DNA from: CAWKPF01 sp963851415
Lineage (GTDB): Bacteria > Acidobacteriota > Thermoanaerobaculia > Multivoradales > Multivoraceae
Assembly (NCBI GenBank): GCA_963851415.1
Contig: CAWKPF010000002.1
Location: forward strand, 2,604,001-2,668,000
Length of the DNA stretch: 64,000 nucleotides
Direction: 5' to 3'
In this document: one piece after another, positions 29,047 to 38,341 of the stretch
How positions within the stretch are numbered: the first letter of the stretch is position 1
Layout of the letters: each line of letters begins with the position of its first letter
Made by a program: the position numbers and the translations under genes
The notes under the pieces: model-generated
The model's input: only the letters and a program-made list of their open reading frames with translations
Databases searched by the model: none
Told to the model about the DNA's origin: nothing

Positions 29047-29148
29047 ACGAAAACCTCCTGATATCGGCGAACCTGATATCTGCAAATCTGCGATCTGCCG
29101 GGGGCGAGCCCGGGCGACCGGTCCACCTTTTGTAGGCGAAGCCTGGAA

Positions 29149-29157
29149 ACTATACCA
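29149..29157 (-). promoter_or_regulatory. extended -10 element for the lipoprotein gene
   Basis: On the minus strand TGG-TATAGT forms an extended -10 motif about 100 bases before the lipoprotein ATG. No good -35 hexamer stands at the usual distance, which extended -10 promoters can do without. Moderate to low certainty. Confidence 0.35.
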
Positions 29158-29307
29158 GTCAGCCGACCCGATCTTTGCCGCGAGAGTCGAAGCAGGTGGA
29201 CTAAACCTTGTTGATCGTTCAGTTTTTCCCCTCCTTACGCCTTGACAGCGCCCCACGAGTTTTTCCAGAATACGGATCTTCTGGACCTGCCATCGAGCGG
29301 GGGACCC

Positions 29308-31188
29308 ATGTCTGACGAAACCAACCAGCCTCTCGACATCGAAACCAGGGCTCAGGCCTACCGCAAAGCGCTGAAGAAGTCCCTCGAGGAACTGCGCACC
29401 GAAGTCGACGCGCGGCTCTCGGCGAGTCGCGACGATCTCAGCCGTTTGATCGGCGAGTTCGAAGCCTCGCTGCCCGAGCCTCCCAGGCCCGAGCCACCGC
29501 AGATCGAACCGGCTGCTGCGGTTGTGGCCGAGGCGCCACGAGATCCCGAGGGGCCCACCCTCGAGGACGTCGCATCGAGTCTGCGCGAGATCGAGGGCGC
29601 GGACAGCCAGCCCGAGTTGCTGGCACGCCTGGTCGAGCAGGCCTCCCTGTTCGCTTCTCGAACGCTGCTCCTTCTTCCTGCCGCTGGCGACACCTTGCGC
29701 TGCTGGGCCAGCCTCGGTTTCGGCGGCGCCGGGACCATGCTCGAGAACCTCGACCTGACCCGTCCACAGAACGCGGCGTGGGCCGAGTTCGAGCGAGGCT
29801 CTCGCCCGCTCGACTCACAGCATTGTCGCGCGCTGTCCGATGCCGTGTCGGTCGATCCTCCAACCCGAGGCGCACTGATCCCCCTCGAGCTCCGTGGTCA
29901 GGTCCTGGCCGTCTTGTACGCAGACCAACTCGGTGACGATCGCTTTTCCATGACGGCCCTGCAGCTGCTCACCTACGGCGCCGCTCGCGGGCTCGACACG
30001 CTGGGCAGCGGCGGCCCCTCGGTCCCCGCGGCCCTGCGCGAGGCCGACCTGAAGGAGATGGCGGCCGCCTTCACGGCACCGGAGGAGATCGCAGTACCGA
30101 CCGTGCCGAGCGTCGAGTCGCCCGCGCCCGAGGAGGGCCCGGACGGCGACGGGACGGCGACCGGCGCTTCGTTCGCCGAGGTATCCGTCGCTCAGCCTCC
30201 GGTCGAGGAGCCCCTTCCGGTCTCGCCGTCCGACTCGGCGGAGCCACGGATCCCCGATCCGATCGTGGCGCCACCCCCTCCGCCGCCGCCGGAGACCAGC
30301 GACTTCGGAGCCGTCGAAGCCGCCGACGCGCCGCCGTTCGCCGCTGCCGAAGACGAGGCCGACGATCTCGACAGCCAGCGGGCAGCGGGCTTCACCATGG
30401 AAGGCAGCGCCGCAGCGTCGCGCAGCGAGCCCAACTTCCATGTCGTCGACGCTCCCGCAGTCACTCAGAGCGCGCCTCCTGCGCCCTCCGTGTTCGAGGA
30501 CCTCGAAGGGGAGGCACCCGCCGCCATCGACGCCGCTGAGGACTCTCTCGAGGCGACCGAGGAGCTGACCACCTCGAAGCTCCCCGGGTTCGAGACCTCG
30601 GATGCTCCTCCACCGCTTTCCGTGCCCGAGCCGTCCGCAACGCCCCCGGTACCCGAGCCTCCCGCGGCGCCGACTCAGCCCCCCCCTGCCGTCGAGGACA
30701 CCTGGGAGCTCGCCTCCGAGGAGCCGGAGGAGGTCCCGCCACCGTCTCCGCCGCCCATTCCCCAGGAGCCAGCCGAAGCTCTGGCCACTCAGGTGATCCA
30801 GCACGATCAGGTAGAGGCGATGGTCAACGCGGCGAAGGCGCCGTCGGCACCCCCTCCGACGATCGGCGGCCAGGTCGCTCCGCCCGCAGACCTCGACGGT
30901 CCAGGCAGCGCCTTCGCCGACCGGACGGCTCCGGACGACCCGGCCCACGACGAGGCTCGCCGACTGGCCAGACTCCTGGTCAGTGAGATCAAGCTGTACA
31001 ACGAGGACGCGATCGAGGCCGGCCGAAAGGAAGGCAACGTCTACGCGCGCATGCGCGAAGACATCGATCGCTCCAGACTCATGTACGAAGAGCGCGTCGA
31101 CGTGACGGTACGGGCGACCAGCGACTATTTCAAGGACGAGCTGATCCGGACCCTGGCCGGGGGAGACGCCGCCATCATGGGGCTCTGA
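29308..31188 (+). CDS. GAF-domain protein with proline-rich linker and conserved helical C-terminus
   Basis: 626 residues from the ATG at 29308. Residues 10-50 form a helical start (YRKALKKSLEELRTEVDARL). Residues ~95-230 resemble a GAF-type sensor fold (SLFASRTLLLLPAAGDTLRCWASLGFGG, then IPLELRGQVLAVLYADQL). Residues ~235-535 are disordered, rich in Pro, Glu and Ala with many PPP/PEP runs. The last ~80 residues (HDEARRLARLLVSEIKLYNEDAIEAGRKEGNVYARMREDIDRSR) are a conserved helical module that I associate with regulatory proteins of Acidobacteria. The ligand and partner are unknown. No catalytic domain is visible, so it may be a scaffold or signalling adaptor. The open frame extends 22 codons upstream. 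Confidence 0.7.
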   Translation: MSDETNQPLDIETRAQAYRKALKKSLEELRTEVDARLSASRDDLSRLIGEFEASLPEPPRPEPPQIEPAAAVVAEAPRDPEGPTLEDVASSLREIEGADSQPELLARLVEQASLFASRTLLLLPAAGDTLRCWASLGFGGAGTMLENLDLTRPQNAAWAEFERGSRPLDSQHCRALSDAVSVDPPTRGALIPLELRGQVLAVLYADQLGDDRFSMTALQLLTYGAARGLDTLGSGGPSVPAALREADLKEMAAAFTAPEEIAVPTVPSVESPAPEEGPDGDGTATGASFAEVSVAQPPVEEPLPVSPSDSAEPRIPDPIVAPPPPPPPETSDFGAVEAADAPPFAAAEDEADDLDSQRAAGFTMEGSAAASRSEPNFHVVDAPAVTQSAPPAPSVFEDLEGEAPAAIDAAEDSLEATEELTTSKLPGFETSDAPPPLSVPEPSATPPVPEPPAAPTQPPPAVEDTWELASEEPEEVPPPSPPPIPQEPAEALATQVIQHDQVEAMVNAAKAPSAPPPTIGGQVAPPADLDGPGSAFADRTAPDDPAHDEARRLARLLVSEIKLYNEDAIEAGRKEGNVYARMREDIDRSRLMYEERVDVTVRATSDYFKDELIRTLAGGDAAIMGL

Positions 31189-31288
31189 ACGGCAGTCCCG
31201 TGACCGCCCGCGTCACCCGAGGGAAGACGACGAGGAGACGGGCCTCCACCCCCTTGACAGGCCAGCTATACTGTCTGCCGCTTCAGAC

Positions 31289-31361
31289 GGGTCCATAGCT
31301 CAGCGGTTAGAGCAACCGGCTCATAACCGGCAGGTCCCTGGTTCGAACCCAGGTGGACCCA
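31289..31361 (+). tRNA. tRNA with CAT anticodon (elongator Met or Ile2)
   Basis: Acceptor GGGTCCA pairs with TGGACCC; D-arm GCTC/GAGC; anticodon loop CTCATAA with anticodon CAT; T-arm CCTGG-TTCGAAC-CCAGG. The discriminator is A and CCA is not encoded. The anticodon stem has an A-C mismatch at its base (positions 27-43). The first base pair and D-arm exclude an initiator type, but elongator Met and lysidine-modified Ile2 cannot be told apart by eye. Confidence 0.93.
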
Positions 31362-31460
31362 TTCCGGCGGGCTGGAAAAAAGTCCGGAAAGATAAGCGCC
31401 GACCCTGGGGATCTGCAAAGCCCCAGGCCGATCGATCTACCTCCAGGCACCTTGTCGATC

Positions 31461-32204
31461 ATGACCAAACCGCTAGAGACATTGGTAGAGCTGCAGCGAG
31501 TGATGCGCGAGCTCCGCGAGCTGAGGACTCAGCTCGCGGACGTGCCCGACTCCATGAAGGAGTTGCACGACAAGCACCGGCAACTCTCCACTGAGATCGA
31601 AGAACAGGAAGAAGCGTCACGGCTCGCCGAGAGCCAGCGACGCATCGCAGAAGGAGCTGCGGAAGAGGCGCAGACCAAGGTCGATCATTTCCAGGAACAG
31701 ATCAACAAGGTCACGACGCAGCGTGAGTATGGTGCTCTGCTGAGCGAGATCGATCAGGCCAAGGAGCGTAAGCGCGCTAGCGAAGAAGAAGCACTCGCAG
31801 AGCTGGAAAAGAACGAGGAAGCCGTAACGCGTCTCAAAGAGCTGCGCGAGGAGTTCGAACAGGTAGACACCGAGTACCAGATCGGGATCGAGAAGTGGGA
31901 AGAGGGCAAGCCCTCGATTGCCAAGCGCATCGATGATCTCGAAGGAGAGGAAGAGGTGCTCCGCGAGCGACTCCCTGACGCCAGTCTCCGCCTCTGGGAG
32001 AAGCTCTACGAGCGCCACGACGGAGAGCCGATGGCGCTGATCGAGCGCATGCAGAAGCCCGGCGAGAGTCAGGTGAACTACCGCTGCAGCGTCTGCAACT
32101 ATCAGGTTCGACCCCAGGTCGTCGTCCAGATCCGTAGCCAGGGCAAGCTGGTTTCGTGCGAGTGTGGACGGCAGCGGATCTTCTATATCGAGGATCCGGA
32201 CTGA
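31461..32204 (+). CDS. coiled-coil C4 zinc-ribbon protein
   Basis: 247 residues. Residues ~1-190 form a long charged coiled coil (heptads such as LRELRTQLADVPDSMKELHDKHRQLSTEIEEQEE). The C-terminus has a zinc ribbon with CSVC and CEC pairs (YRCSVCNYQVRP, then LVSCECGRQRIFY). This is the zf-RING_7/CT398-type family, widespread but of uncertain role, possibly binding nucleic acid or proteins of secretion and motility systems. I chose the ATG at 31461 because the open frame upstream runs into the tRNA. It precedes yggS by 29 bases and likely shares its transcript. Confidence 0.85.
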   Translation: MTKPLETLVELQRVMRELRELRTQLADVPDSMKELHDKHRQLSTEIEEQEEASRLAESQRRIAEGAAEEAQTKVDHFQEQINKVTTQREYGALLSEIDQAKERKRASEEEALAELEKNEEAVTRLKELREEFEQVDTEYQIGIEKWEEGKPSIAKRIDDLEGEEEVLRERLPDASLRLWEKLYERHDGEPMALIERMQKPGESQVNYRCSVCNYQVRPQVVVQIRSQGKLVSCECGRQRIFYIEDPD

Positions 32205-32233
32205 CTCCTGTCCCTCCCGAGGACCTCGGCTCG

Positions 32234-32953
32234 GTGAGCGAGAGCCCCACAGGCGACGCAGAGCGAAGCGGCACTGTGGCCGCTCGTCTGAAGGAAATCC
32301 GTGAGCGCATCGCAGCGGCCTGCTCACGGGTCGATCGACCCGCCGGAGGTGTGGTGCTGATCGGAGCGAGCAAGCGCCAGCCGGTGGCACGCATCGAGGA
32401 AGCCTGCGCTGCCGGTCTGCGCGACCTGGGGGAGAATCGGGTGCAGGAGGCGTCGGCGAAGAGACCGCTGCTTCCGAGTGGACTGCAATGGCATCTCATC
32501 GGTCCTCTCCAATCCAACAAGGCACGCCTGGCCGCTGAGCTGTTCGATGTGGTCCACTCCGTGGACCGGTCGAAGATCGCGCGGGCACTCGACCGAGAAG
32601 CTGGGCGCATCGAGCGGGCTCTGCCCTGCTTTCTCGAAGTCAACCTGGGAGCCGAGCCTTCGAAGCACGGCTTTGCCCCAGCTGATCTCCCGACCGCCCT
32701 CGACGAGATCCTGCGCCTCGAACATCTCGAACCGGTCGGGCTGATGGCGATACCGCCGCACAGCGACGAGGTCGAAGGAAGTCGGCCCTGGTTTCGAGCG
32801 CTTCGCGAGCTGCGGGACCGATCCAGGGAGCGACACCCAGAGTTCCCGGGTCTCCTCTCGATGGGAATGAGCGGCGACTTCGAGGTCGCGATCGAAGAAG
32901 GAGCTACCCACGTGCGAGTCGGCACGGCCCTCTTCGGGCCGAGGCCGGACTGA
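32234..32953 (+). CDS. YggS/PLPBP-family PLP-binding protein
   Basis: 239 residues from the GTG at 32234. YggS-type proteins bind PLP and help keep vitamin B6 and amino-acid pools balanced; no clear catalytic reaction is assigned. Motifs: VVLIGASKRQPVARIEEACAAGLRDLGENRVQEA containing the PLP lysine, WHLIGPLQSNKAR, FLEVNLGAEPSKHGF, and the C-terminal LSMGMSGDFEVAIEEGATHVRVGTALFG. The GTG has an AGGA upstream; another GTG at 32276 is possible. yggS just before a DivIVA-domain gene is a common order in bacteria. Confidence 0.93.
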   Translation: MSESPTGDAERSGTVAARLKEIRERIAAACSRVDRPAGGVVLIGASKRQPVARIEEACAAGLRDLGENRVQEASAKRPLLPSGLQWHLIGPLQSNKARLAAELFDVVHSVDRSKIARALDREAGRIERALPCFLEVNLGAEPSKHGFAPADLPTALDEILRLEHLEPVGLMAIPPHSDEVEGSRPWFRALRELRDRSRERHPEFPGLLSMGMSGDFEVAIEEGATHVRVGTALFGPRPD

Positions 32954-33088
32954 CGAGCGGCCTCGGCCGCCACCCCATTTTTCTGGGATTGCTGTTATAC
33001 TTGGCGACTCTTCTGTTGGTCGCCCTCGTCTCGGCGCGACATTCCCTTGAGCCCCTTTCGTGCACCGCCCGAGAATGGAGAGTCCACC

Positions 33089-33598
33089 ATGTCGCTGACC
33101 CCCATCGACCTGCAGAAGATCTCGTTCAAACGCAGCCTTTCCGGCTACGACCGAAACGAGGTGGAGAATCTGCTCCAGGCCCTCACCGAGGAACTGGCCG
33201 ACCACCTCAACGAGATCGACAAACTCGAGCGCGAGAACCGCTACTACAAGCAGCGGTTGCAGGACGCCCAGCGGCGAGAGGGGCAGCTCCAGGAGGCGCT
33301 GGTCCAGGTGCACAAAGTGGCGGACCAGGTCCGTACCAACGCCGAGAAAGAGGGCGAACTGGTGGTGGCTGAAGCGCACCGCCAAGCAGACCAGATCGTG
33401 GCCCGAGCCCTGGAGGAGGCCTCCCGGGTCGAAGGGCGGGTGCACGAGCTGCGCAGTGCACGCAGCGAGCTCGAGCTGCGCTTCCGCCAAACGCTGGAGT
33501 ACTTCCAACGGGTCGTCGATGCCGAGCAGCAGCGAGAAATGGGTGCCACCGTTCATACTCTGCCCCGCCGAGGAACGGCACAGAGCGAAACCGCCTGA
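33089..33598 (+). CDS. DivIVA-domain protein
   Basis: 169 residues. The N-terminal MSLTPIDLQKISFKRSLSGYDRNEVENLLQAL is the DivIVA membrane-curvature and targeting segment. A long coiled coil follows (residues ~30-155). DivIVA relatives mark curved membranes at septa and poles. In diderm bacteria the role is less clear. I chose the ATG at 33089 because a GGAG precedes it and the domain begins at once. The gap of 135 bases to yggS contains TATACT near 32996 but without a good -35. No yggT lies between. Confidence 0.9.
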   Translation: MSLTPIDLQKISFKRSLSGYDRNEVENLLQALTEELADHLNEIDKLERENRYYKQRLQDAQRREGQLQEALVQVHKVADQVRTNAEKEGELVVAEAHRQADQIVARALEEASRVEGRVHELRSARSELELRFRQTLEYFQRVVDAEQQREMGATVHTLPRRGTAQSETA

Positions 33599-33683
33599 GT
33601 TCGCTTAGAATCCCCTTTCATTCCCCCTGAACCGCTCCGACGGATTCTCGACCGAATCTGTCGAATTGCGCACGAGGACTGAA

Positions 33684-35459
33684 ATGGGTGTCGCAACGCT
33701 GTCTGATCTGGTGCTTTGGATCCGAGACCACTCGGCCGGGCGCCCGGAGCTGCTCTCGATCGAGCGCGGCGGCCGTAGGGAGACGCTCTCCACTTCGGAG
33801 TTTCTCACCCAGATCCACTCCCTGGCGCTGGCCCTCGAGGCCCGCGGCGTCGAGAAGGGAGATCGGATCGCGATCTTCTCGGAGAACCGTCCGGAATGGC
33901 ACGTGGTGGATTTTGCCTGCCATCTGCTGGGCGCCGTTTCCGTACCGATCTATCCGACTCTGGGTCGTGATCAGGTCGGCTACCTCCTGCGCAACAGCGG
34001 CACCAGCTGGGTCTTCTACTCGAACCCCGGGAAGCGCGACATGCTCACCGAGCTGCTGCCTTCGCTCACTCGATCACCGGTCCTGGTCGCGATCGATGAC
34101 GACGCGCGCTCGCCCCAGGGGGACTCGTTGGTGCGTCTGCAGGGCGAGGGTGCCGAACCGGCAGGGGCCAGTCCTCTCGACAAGCTCGCGGGGCGCGTCC
34201 AACCCGAAGACTCCGCGAGCATCATCTATACGAGTGGTACCACGGGCGAGCCGAAGGGTGTCGTGCTCACGCACGGCAACTTCGTTTCGAACTTCCTCGC
34301 CTGCAGCGACCTCTTCCCCGTCGGTCCCGAGGATCTGGCACTCTCGTTTCTCCCGCTCTCCCACGTGTTCGAGCGCACGGTCGATCACTTCTTCTTCTAC
34401 AAAGGCGTGGCGATCCACTACTCGCCATCGATCGAGCGGGTGCCGGGGCTACTCGGAAAGGTACGGCCCACCGTCATGACTTCGGTGCCCCGACTCTACG
34501 AGCGCGCCTTTCTGAAGGTCACCTCCGGCCTCGCCAAGGAAACGCCCCGCAAACAGAAGCTCTTTGCCTGGGCTCTGCGAGTCGGGCAACGCCACGCAGG
34601 GGCCGGTCGACTGATGCGGCCGGGCCTCTCCGCCCAGAGGGCCATCGCGGACCGCCTCGTCTACAGCAGGATCAAGGAACGTTTCGGGGGACGCCTCCGC
34701 TTCGCCATTGCGGGAGGGGCCCCACTCGGAGACCAGGTGGCCGAGTTCTTTGACGCCATCGGTCTGCCGCTCTATCAGGGCTACGGAATGACCGAGGCAT
34801 CGCCGGTGATCAGCGCCAACGCCCCCGGGCGCAATCGACGGGGCTCCGTTGGCCAGGCCATCCAGGGGGTCGAAGTCCGACTCGCCGAGGACGGAGAGAT
34901 CCTGGTCCGGGGACCAGGAGTGATGCGAGGCTACTGGGACGATCCTGAAGCCACGGCCGAGACGATCGATCCCGAGGGCTGGCTGAAGACCGGCGACATC
35001 GGCACGATGGACCAGGACGGCTACCTGTTCATCACGGACCGCAAGAAGGACCTGCTCGTGACGAGCGGGGGAAAGAACGTCGCGCCGCAACCGATCGAGC
35101 AGCTGCTGACCGCTCACTGGAGCATCGCCCAGGCCCTGGTCGCCGGAGACAACTACCCCTACCTGACCGCTCTTCTCGTGCCCCGCTTCGAGGAGCTCCC
35201 CGAAGAGCTGCGAGAGATCGAGCCGAAGAAGCTGGTACGCCATCCGAAAATGCTCGAGATCGTCAAGGAGGCCGTGGGAGGAATCAACCGCAGGCTCTCG
35301 GAGCACGAACGGATTCGGCGCTGGACCCTGCTCGATCACGAGCTTTCGGAGGAGGCCGGAGAGATCACCCCGACGCTGAAACTGCGTCGCCGCGTGGTCC
35401 TCGAGCGCTACGGAGACCTTGTAGACTCGATGTACCTCAAGACCCAGAAGGTGGGCTGA
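33684..35459 (+). CDS. long-chain acyl-CoA synthetase (AMP-forming)
   Basis: 591 residues. It activates fatty acids with ATP and CoA, probably at the inner membrane. Adenylate-forming motifs are clear: IYTSGTTGEPKGVVLTHGN, LSFLPLSHVFERT, YGMTEASPVIS, WLKTGDIGTMDQDGYLFITDRKKDLLVTSGGKNVAPQPIE. The FACS-type lid ends GEITPTLKLRRRVVLERY. The ATG at 33684 has GAGGA nearby. It resembles FadD15-type synthetases that lack the N-terminal signal of FadD. Fatty-acid chain specificity cannot be read from the sequence. Confidence 0.93.
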   Translation: MGVATLSDLVLWIRDHSAGRPELLSIERGGRRETLSTSEFLTQIHSLALALEARGVEKGDRIAIFSENRPEWHVVDFACHLLGAVSVPIYPTLGRDQVGYLLRNSGTSWVFYSNPGKRDMLTELLPSLTRSPVLVAIDDDARSPQGDSLVRLQGEGAEPAGASPLDKLAGRVQPEDSASIIYTSGTTGEPKGVVLTHGNFVSNFLACSDLFPVGPEDLALSFLPLSHVFERTVDHFFFYKGVAIHYSPSIERVPGLLGKVRPTVMTSVPRLYERAFLKVTSGLAKETPRKQKLFAWALRVGQRHAGAGRLMRPGLSAQRAIADRLVYSRIKERFGGRLRFAIAGGAPLGDQVAEFFDAIGLPLYQGYGMTEASPVISANAPGRNRRGSVGQAIQGVEVRLAEDGEILVRGPGVMRGYWDDPEATAETIDPEGWLKTGDIGTMDQDGYLFITDRKKDLLVTSGGKNVAPQPIEQLLTAHWSIAQALVAGDNYPYLTALLVPRFEELPEELREIEPKKLVRHPKMLEIVKEAVGGINRRLSEHERIRRWTLLDHELSEEAGEITPTLKLRRRVVLERYGDLVDSMYLKTQKVG

Positions 35460-35503
35460 GGGGTCTACCTCGGCACCACCCGGACTCGACCAAGGAGACT
35501 CCA

Positions 35504-35938
35504 GTGTTTCGGTCCGCCCTCTTCCCCTCGCTATCGCTCATGCTCGCGGCAGCTCTGCTCTGCCTACTCTCTGCGGCAGACGTATCTGCCCAGGAGAGCG
35601 ACGAAGTCACCCTGAAGTCAGGACTCAAGTACGTCGACCTCGAGATGGGTGACGGCCCCGAAGCGAAGCGCGGCAAGCTCGTGTCGGTCTACTACACCGG
35701 AAAGCTGGACGATGGCACGGTGTTCGACAGCAACGAAGGCAAGGCCGCCTACATGTTCAAGCTGGGAGAGGGTCAGGTCATCAAGGGCTGGGACCAAGGC
35801 CTGGTCGGCATGAAGAGCGGCGGCAAGCGGCGCTTGATCGTGCCCGCCAAGCTCGGCTACGGCCGGCGCGGCGTGCCCCCGCGCATCCCCGCGAACGCCA
35901 CACTGACCTTCGAGGTCGAGCTCGTTTCCGTTCAATAA
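35504..35938 (+). CDS. secreted FKBP-type peptidyl-prolyl isomerase
   Basis: 144 residues. A signal peptide covers about residues 1-30 (ends near ADVSAQ), followed by one FKBP domain. Active-site features are YYTGKLDDGTVFDSNEG, FKLGEGQVIKGWDQGLVGMKSGGKRRLIVPAKLGYG and the closing IPANATLTFEVELVSV. Full-length small FKBP, expected in the periplasm as a folding helper. The GTG start at 35504 has AAGGAG upstream. It follows the acyl-CoA synthetase by 44 bases. A 41-base gap separates it from the convergent M3 peptidase gene. Confidence 0.94.
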   Translation: MFRSALFPSLSLMLAAALLCLLSAADVSAQESDEVTLKSGLKYVDLEMGDGPEAKRGKLVSVYYTGKLDDGTVFDSNEGKAAYMFKLGEGQVIKGWDQGLVGMKSGGKRRLIVPAKLGYGRRGVPPRIPANATLTFEVELVSVQ

Positions 35939-35979
35939 AAACGAGAACGAAGAAGACGCTGTCCGAGCGGCTCGATCCG

Positions 35980-37830
35980 CTACAGCTCTTCGAGCTGCTC
36001 GATCATTTCGGCCACCACAGCGAAGCCTCCACTCCAGAAGTCCCGGTCGCGGACGTCGACCCCGACCTCGGCGAGAACCTCCTCGGGGCGCTTCGAGCCA
36101 CCCTGGGCGAGAAGGCGGAGATAGCCCGGTTTGAAGGCCTCCCCCTCTTCCTGGAAGCGCCGGTAGAGAGCCAGAACCAGCAGCTGTCCGAAGCTGTAGG
36201 CGTAGCAATAGAACGGAGTCGAGTAGATGTGGGGAATGCTCAACCACTCGAGCCGGAACTCCTGCGACAGCTCGACCGCGTCACCGAACTGCTCGCGGAG
36301 ATTCTGCAGGTACATCTCGTGCAGCTCCTCGGGCCCTTTGCCCTCGAGGATCGCTGCATGAGCAGCCTTCTCGAAGAGCACGAAATAGGTCTGCCGCAGC
36401 ACGGTCGCATACATGTCGTCCACCGCCGACGCCAGCAGCTCTCGCTTGGCCAGAGGATCCGTCTGTTCGTCGAGCAATCGGTCGGTCATCAAGATCTCGG
36501 CGAAGACCGAGGCCGTCTCCGCCAGCGGAAGCGATGGTTGCTGAGTGAGCAACGAGTGGTCTTGCGCCAGCATGCTGTGCACCGCATGCCCCATCTCGTG
36601 GGCCAGGGTCGCGACGTCGCGGAGTCGTCCGTTCCAGTTGACCAGCACCCAGGGGGTCATTTCCGGGAGCACCGTGGCGCAAAACGCCCCGCCCTTCTTA
36701 CCGGCGCGAGGCTCGCTATCGATGTGGCGCTCGACGAAGACGCGACGCGCCTGGGCGCCGAGACCCGCATCGAAGCGACCGAAGGTCTCGAGCACACGAT
36801 CGACCGCTTCAGAGTACCCGACGGTTTGCCGAGACGCCGCCAATGGTGCGTAGATGTCATAGCGACGGAGCTTCTCGACCCCGAGCCACGAAGCCTTCAG
36901 GCGAAAGTAGCGCTGAAACAGCGCCGAATGCTCCCGGACTACCTCGAGCAACGTCTCGACCGCTTCGTCCGGGATGTCGTTGGCGAGATTGCGAACGGCA
37001 ATCGGAGACTCGTAGCCCCTCAGCTCGACGTTCTCGTTGTGCCAGTCCCGCACGCGGTGCACGTACATCTGGGCCAGCACCTTCGCATGCTCTGCGTAGA
37101 CGCGGTAGAGCTCGCGATAGGCGGCGGCACGGTGCTCCGGTCGGTCTGAGTAGGCGTAGGACATCAGGCCGTCCCGGGTGAGCGGACCCACCGTCTCGGC
37201 CTTTCCCTCGGTCTCCAGCTCGACGTGGAACTCGAACGCGTTGGTGATCATGGAGTAGAGCGTCAGCACACCGCGAATCCCGTCGGCGTCCTTGAGATTG
37301 ACGACCTTCTCGGAGTCTTCACTCAGCCGATGGGGCCGAAAGCGACGCAGATCGGCCAGATAGAAGCGGTAGTCGTCGAGCTCTTCGTGGCTGCCCGAGC
37401 CCATGGCATCGATCAGTTCGCTGGCGGTGGCGTCCTCGAGCTCCTGCCACCAGAGGCGGAAGAACAGAACCCGGTTCTCGACCCCGGTGAGCACTTGTTC
37501 GATTCGATTGCGATAGGTCAGCGCCTCCTCGTCCTGGGTGTCGGCGGCAAACCAGAGCGAGCCGTACGCCGAGAGTCGGAAGGCACGACTGAGCAGAGAT
37601 TCGTAGTCCCGCACCATCTCGAGCAAACGCGCCGCCTTCGGCCGATCACTCGACAGCTCCGAGCGACAGCTCTCGAAGCGGACCACAGCTTCTTCCAGTT
37701 GGTCTAGCTCGGCGGCGAGTGTCTCCGGTGAAGCGTCGGGCAAGAGACGACCGAGGTCCCAACCCGATAGTTGCCACTGATCGGAGTCCGGGGAAGGGGG
37801 GGTCTCGGAGGGAACTTCTGTCGTGGTCAC
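35980..37830 (-). CDS. M3 family oligoendopeptidase (PepF type)
   Basis: 616 residues from the GTG at 37830. A zinc metallopeptidase that cuts short peptides in the cytoplasm. The HEMGH motif sits in ATLAHEMGHAVHSML, about residue 410, with the downstream ETASVFAEILMTD glutamate region. The family C-terminus with IPHIYSTPFYCYAYSFGQL is present. The start has AGGAG about 8 bases upstream. A longer open frame reaches 37926 but has no homology-like content. The first ~20 residues after the GTG are low-complexity Thr/Pro/Ser. It is downstream of the DUF3467 gene with a 177-base gap, so possibly its own unit. Confidence 0.93.
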   Translation of the reverse strand: MTTTEVPSETPPSPDSDQWQLSGWDLGRLLPDASPETLAAELDQLEEAVVRFESCRSELSSDRPKAARLLEMVRDYESLLSRAFRLSAYGSLWFAADTQDEEALTYRNRIEQVLTGVENRVLFFRLWWQELEDATASELIDAMGSGSHEELDDYRFYLADLRRFRPHRLSEDSEKVVNLKDADGIRGVLTLYSMITNAFEFHVELETEGKAETVGPLTRDGLMSYAYSDRPEHRAAAYRELYRVYAEHAKVLAQMYVHRVRDWHNENVELRGYESPIAVRNLANDIPDEAVETLLEVVREHSALFQRYFRLKASWLGVEKLRRYDIYAPLAASRQTVGYSEAVDRVLETFGRFDAGLGAQARRVFVERHIDSEPRAGKKGGAFCATVLPEMTPWVLVNWNGRLRDVATLAHEMGHAVHSMLAQDHSLLTQQPSLPLAETASVFAEILMTDRLLDEQTDPLAKRELLASAVDDMYATVLRQTYFVLFEKAAHAAILEGKGPEELHEMYLQNLREQFGDAVELSQEFRLEWLSIPHIYSTPFYCYAYSFGQLLVLALYRRFQEEGEAFKPGYLRLLAQGGSKRPEEVLAEVGVDVRDRDFWSGGFAVVAEMIEQLEEL

Positions 37831-38007
37831 CGTGTTGCACTCCTCTTGGATGGCGATCTCTGCACGAAGCAGCCATTCGCCTATCGTAACTTCTGCTTGC
37901 CTGGTCGGGGAGACGTTTCTTCCCACACCCCTTCACCTCGAACGGTCATCATCGGCACGACCCTCGAGAGACCTGGCGCAGCTCATTCGCGCGAGGGGCC
38001 TGTCAGA

Positions 38008-38322
38008 CTAGTTGATCCGGCCGTTCACCGGGTCTGCCGCTTCTTCGACCACGCCATGGGCCTCCTCCCAGCGCGTCAGGTTGGTCTGTAGCGCTCGGAT
38101 GATCCGCTTCAGGTGACCGGGGCTGGTCACCAGTCGAGCCGTCACCACGCCCTGGGGAGGAACCAGGTTGATGAAGTCGAGAATGAACTCCTCACGGGTG
38201 TGAGCGATGCGAAGCAGGTTGCTGTAGCGCCCCTTGAGCTCTTCGTCGGCAATCTTGATGTTGATCTCACCCTGACGGGCCGGACTCTCGGTGCGGGAGG
38301 GGTCTTCGGGCGGTTCGCTCAT
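38008..38322 (-). CDS. DUF3467 protein
   Basis: 104 residues. The domain reads INIKIADEELKGRYSNLLRIAHTREEFILDFINLVPPQGVVTARLVTSPGHLKRIIRALQTNLTRWEE, the pattern of DUF3467, found in many bacteria with no defined role. Start ATG with GAGGAG. It follows wzt by 19 bases, so it is probably on the wzm-wzt transcript. The conserved small soluble fold could bind a protein partner. I do not assign a function. Confidence 0.88.
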   Translation of the reverse strand: MSEPPEDPSRTESPARQGEINIKIADEELKGRYSNLLRIAHTREEFILDFINLVPPQGVVTARLVTSPGHLKRIIRALQTNLTRWEEAHGVVEEAADPVNGRIN

Positions 38323-38341
38323 CGGTCACTCCTCATTGGGT

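Noticed and set aside
31254..31272. TTGACA followed by TATACT upstream of the CAT-anticodon tRNA
   Set aside because: The hexamers are only 7 bases apart, far from the 16-18 needed for a sigma-70 promoter.
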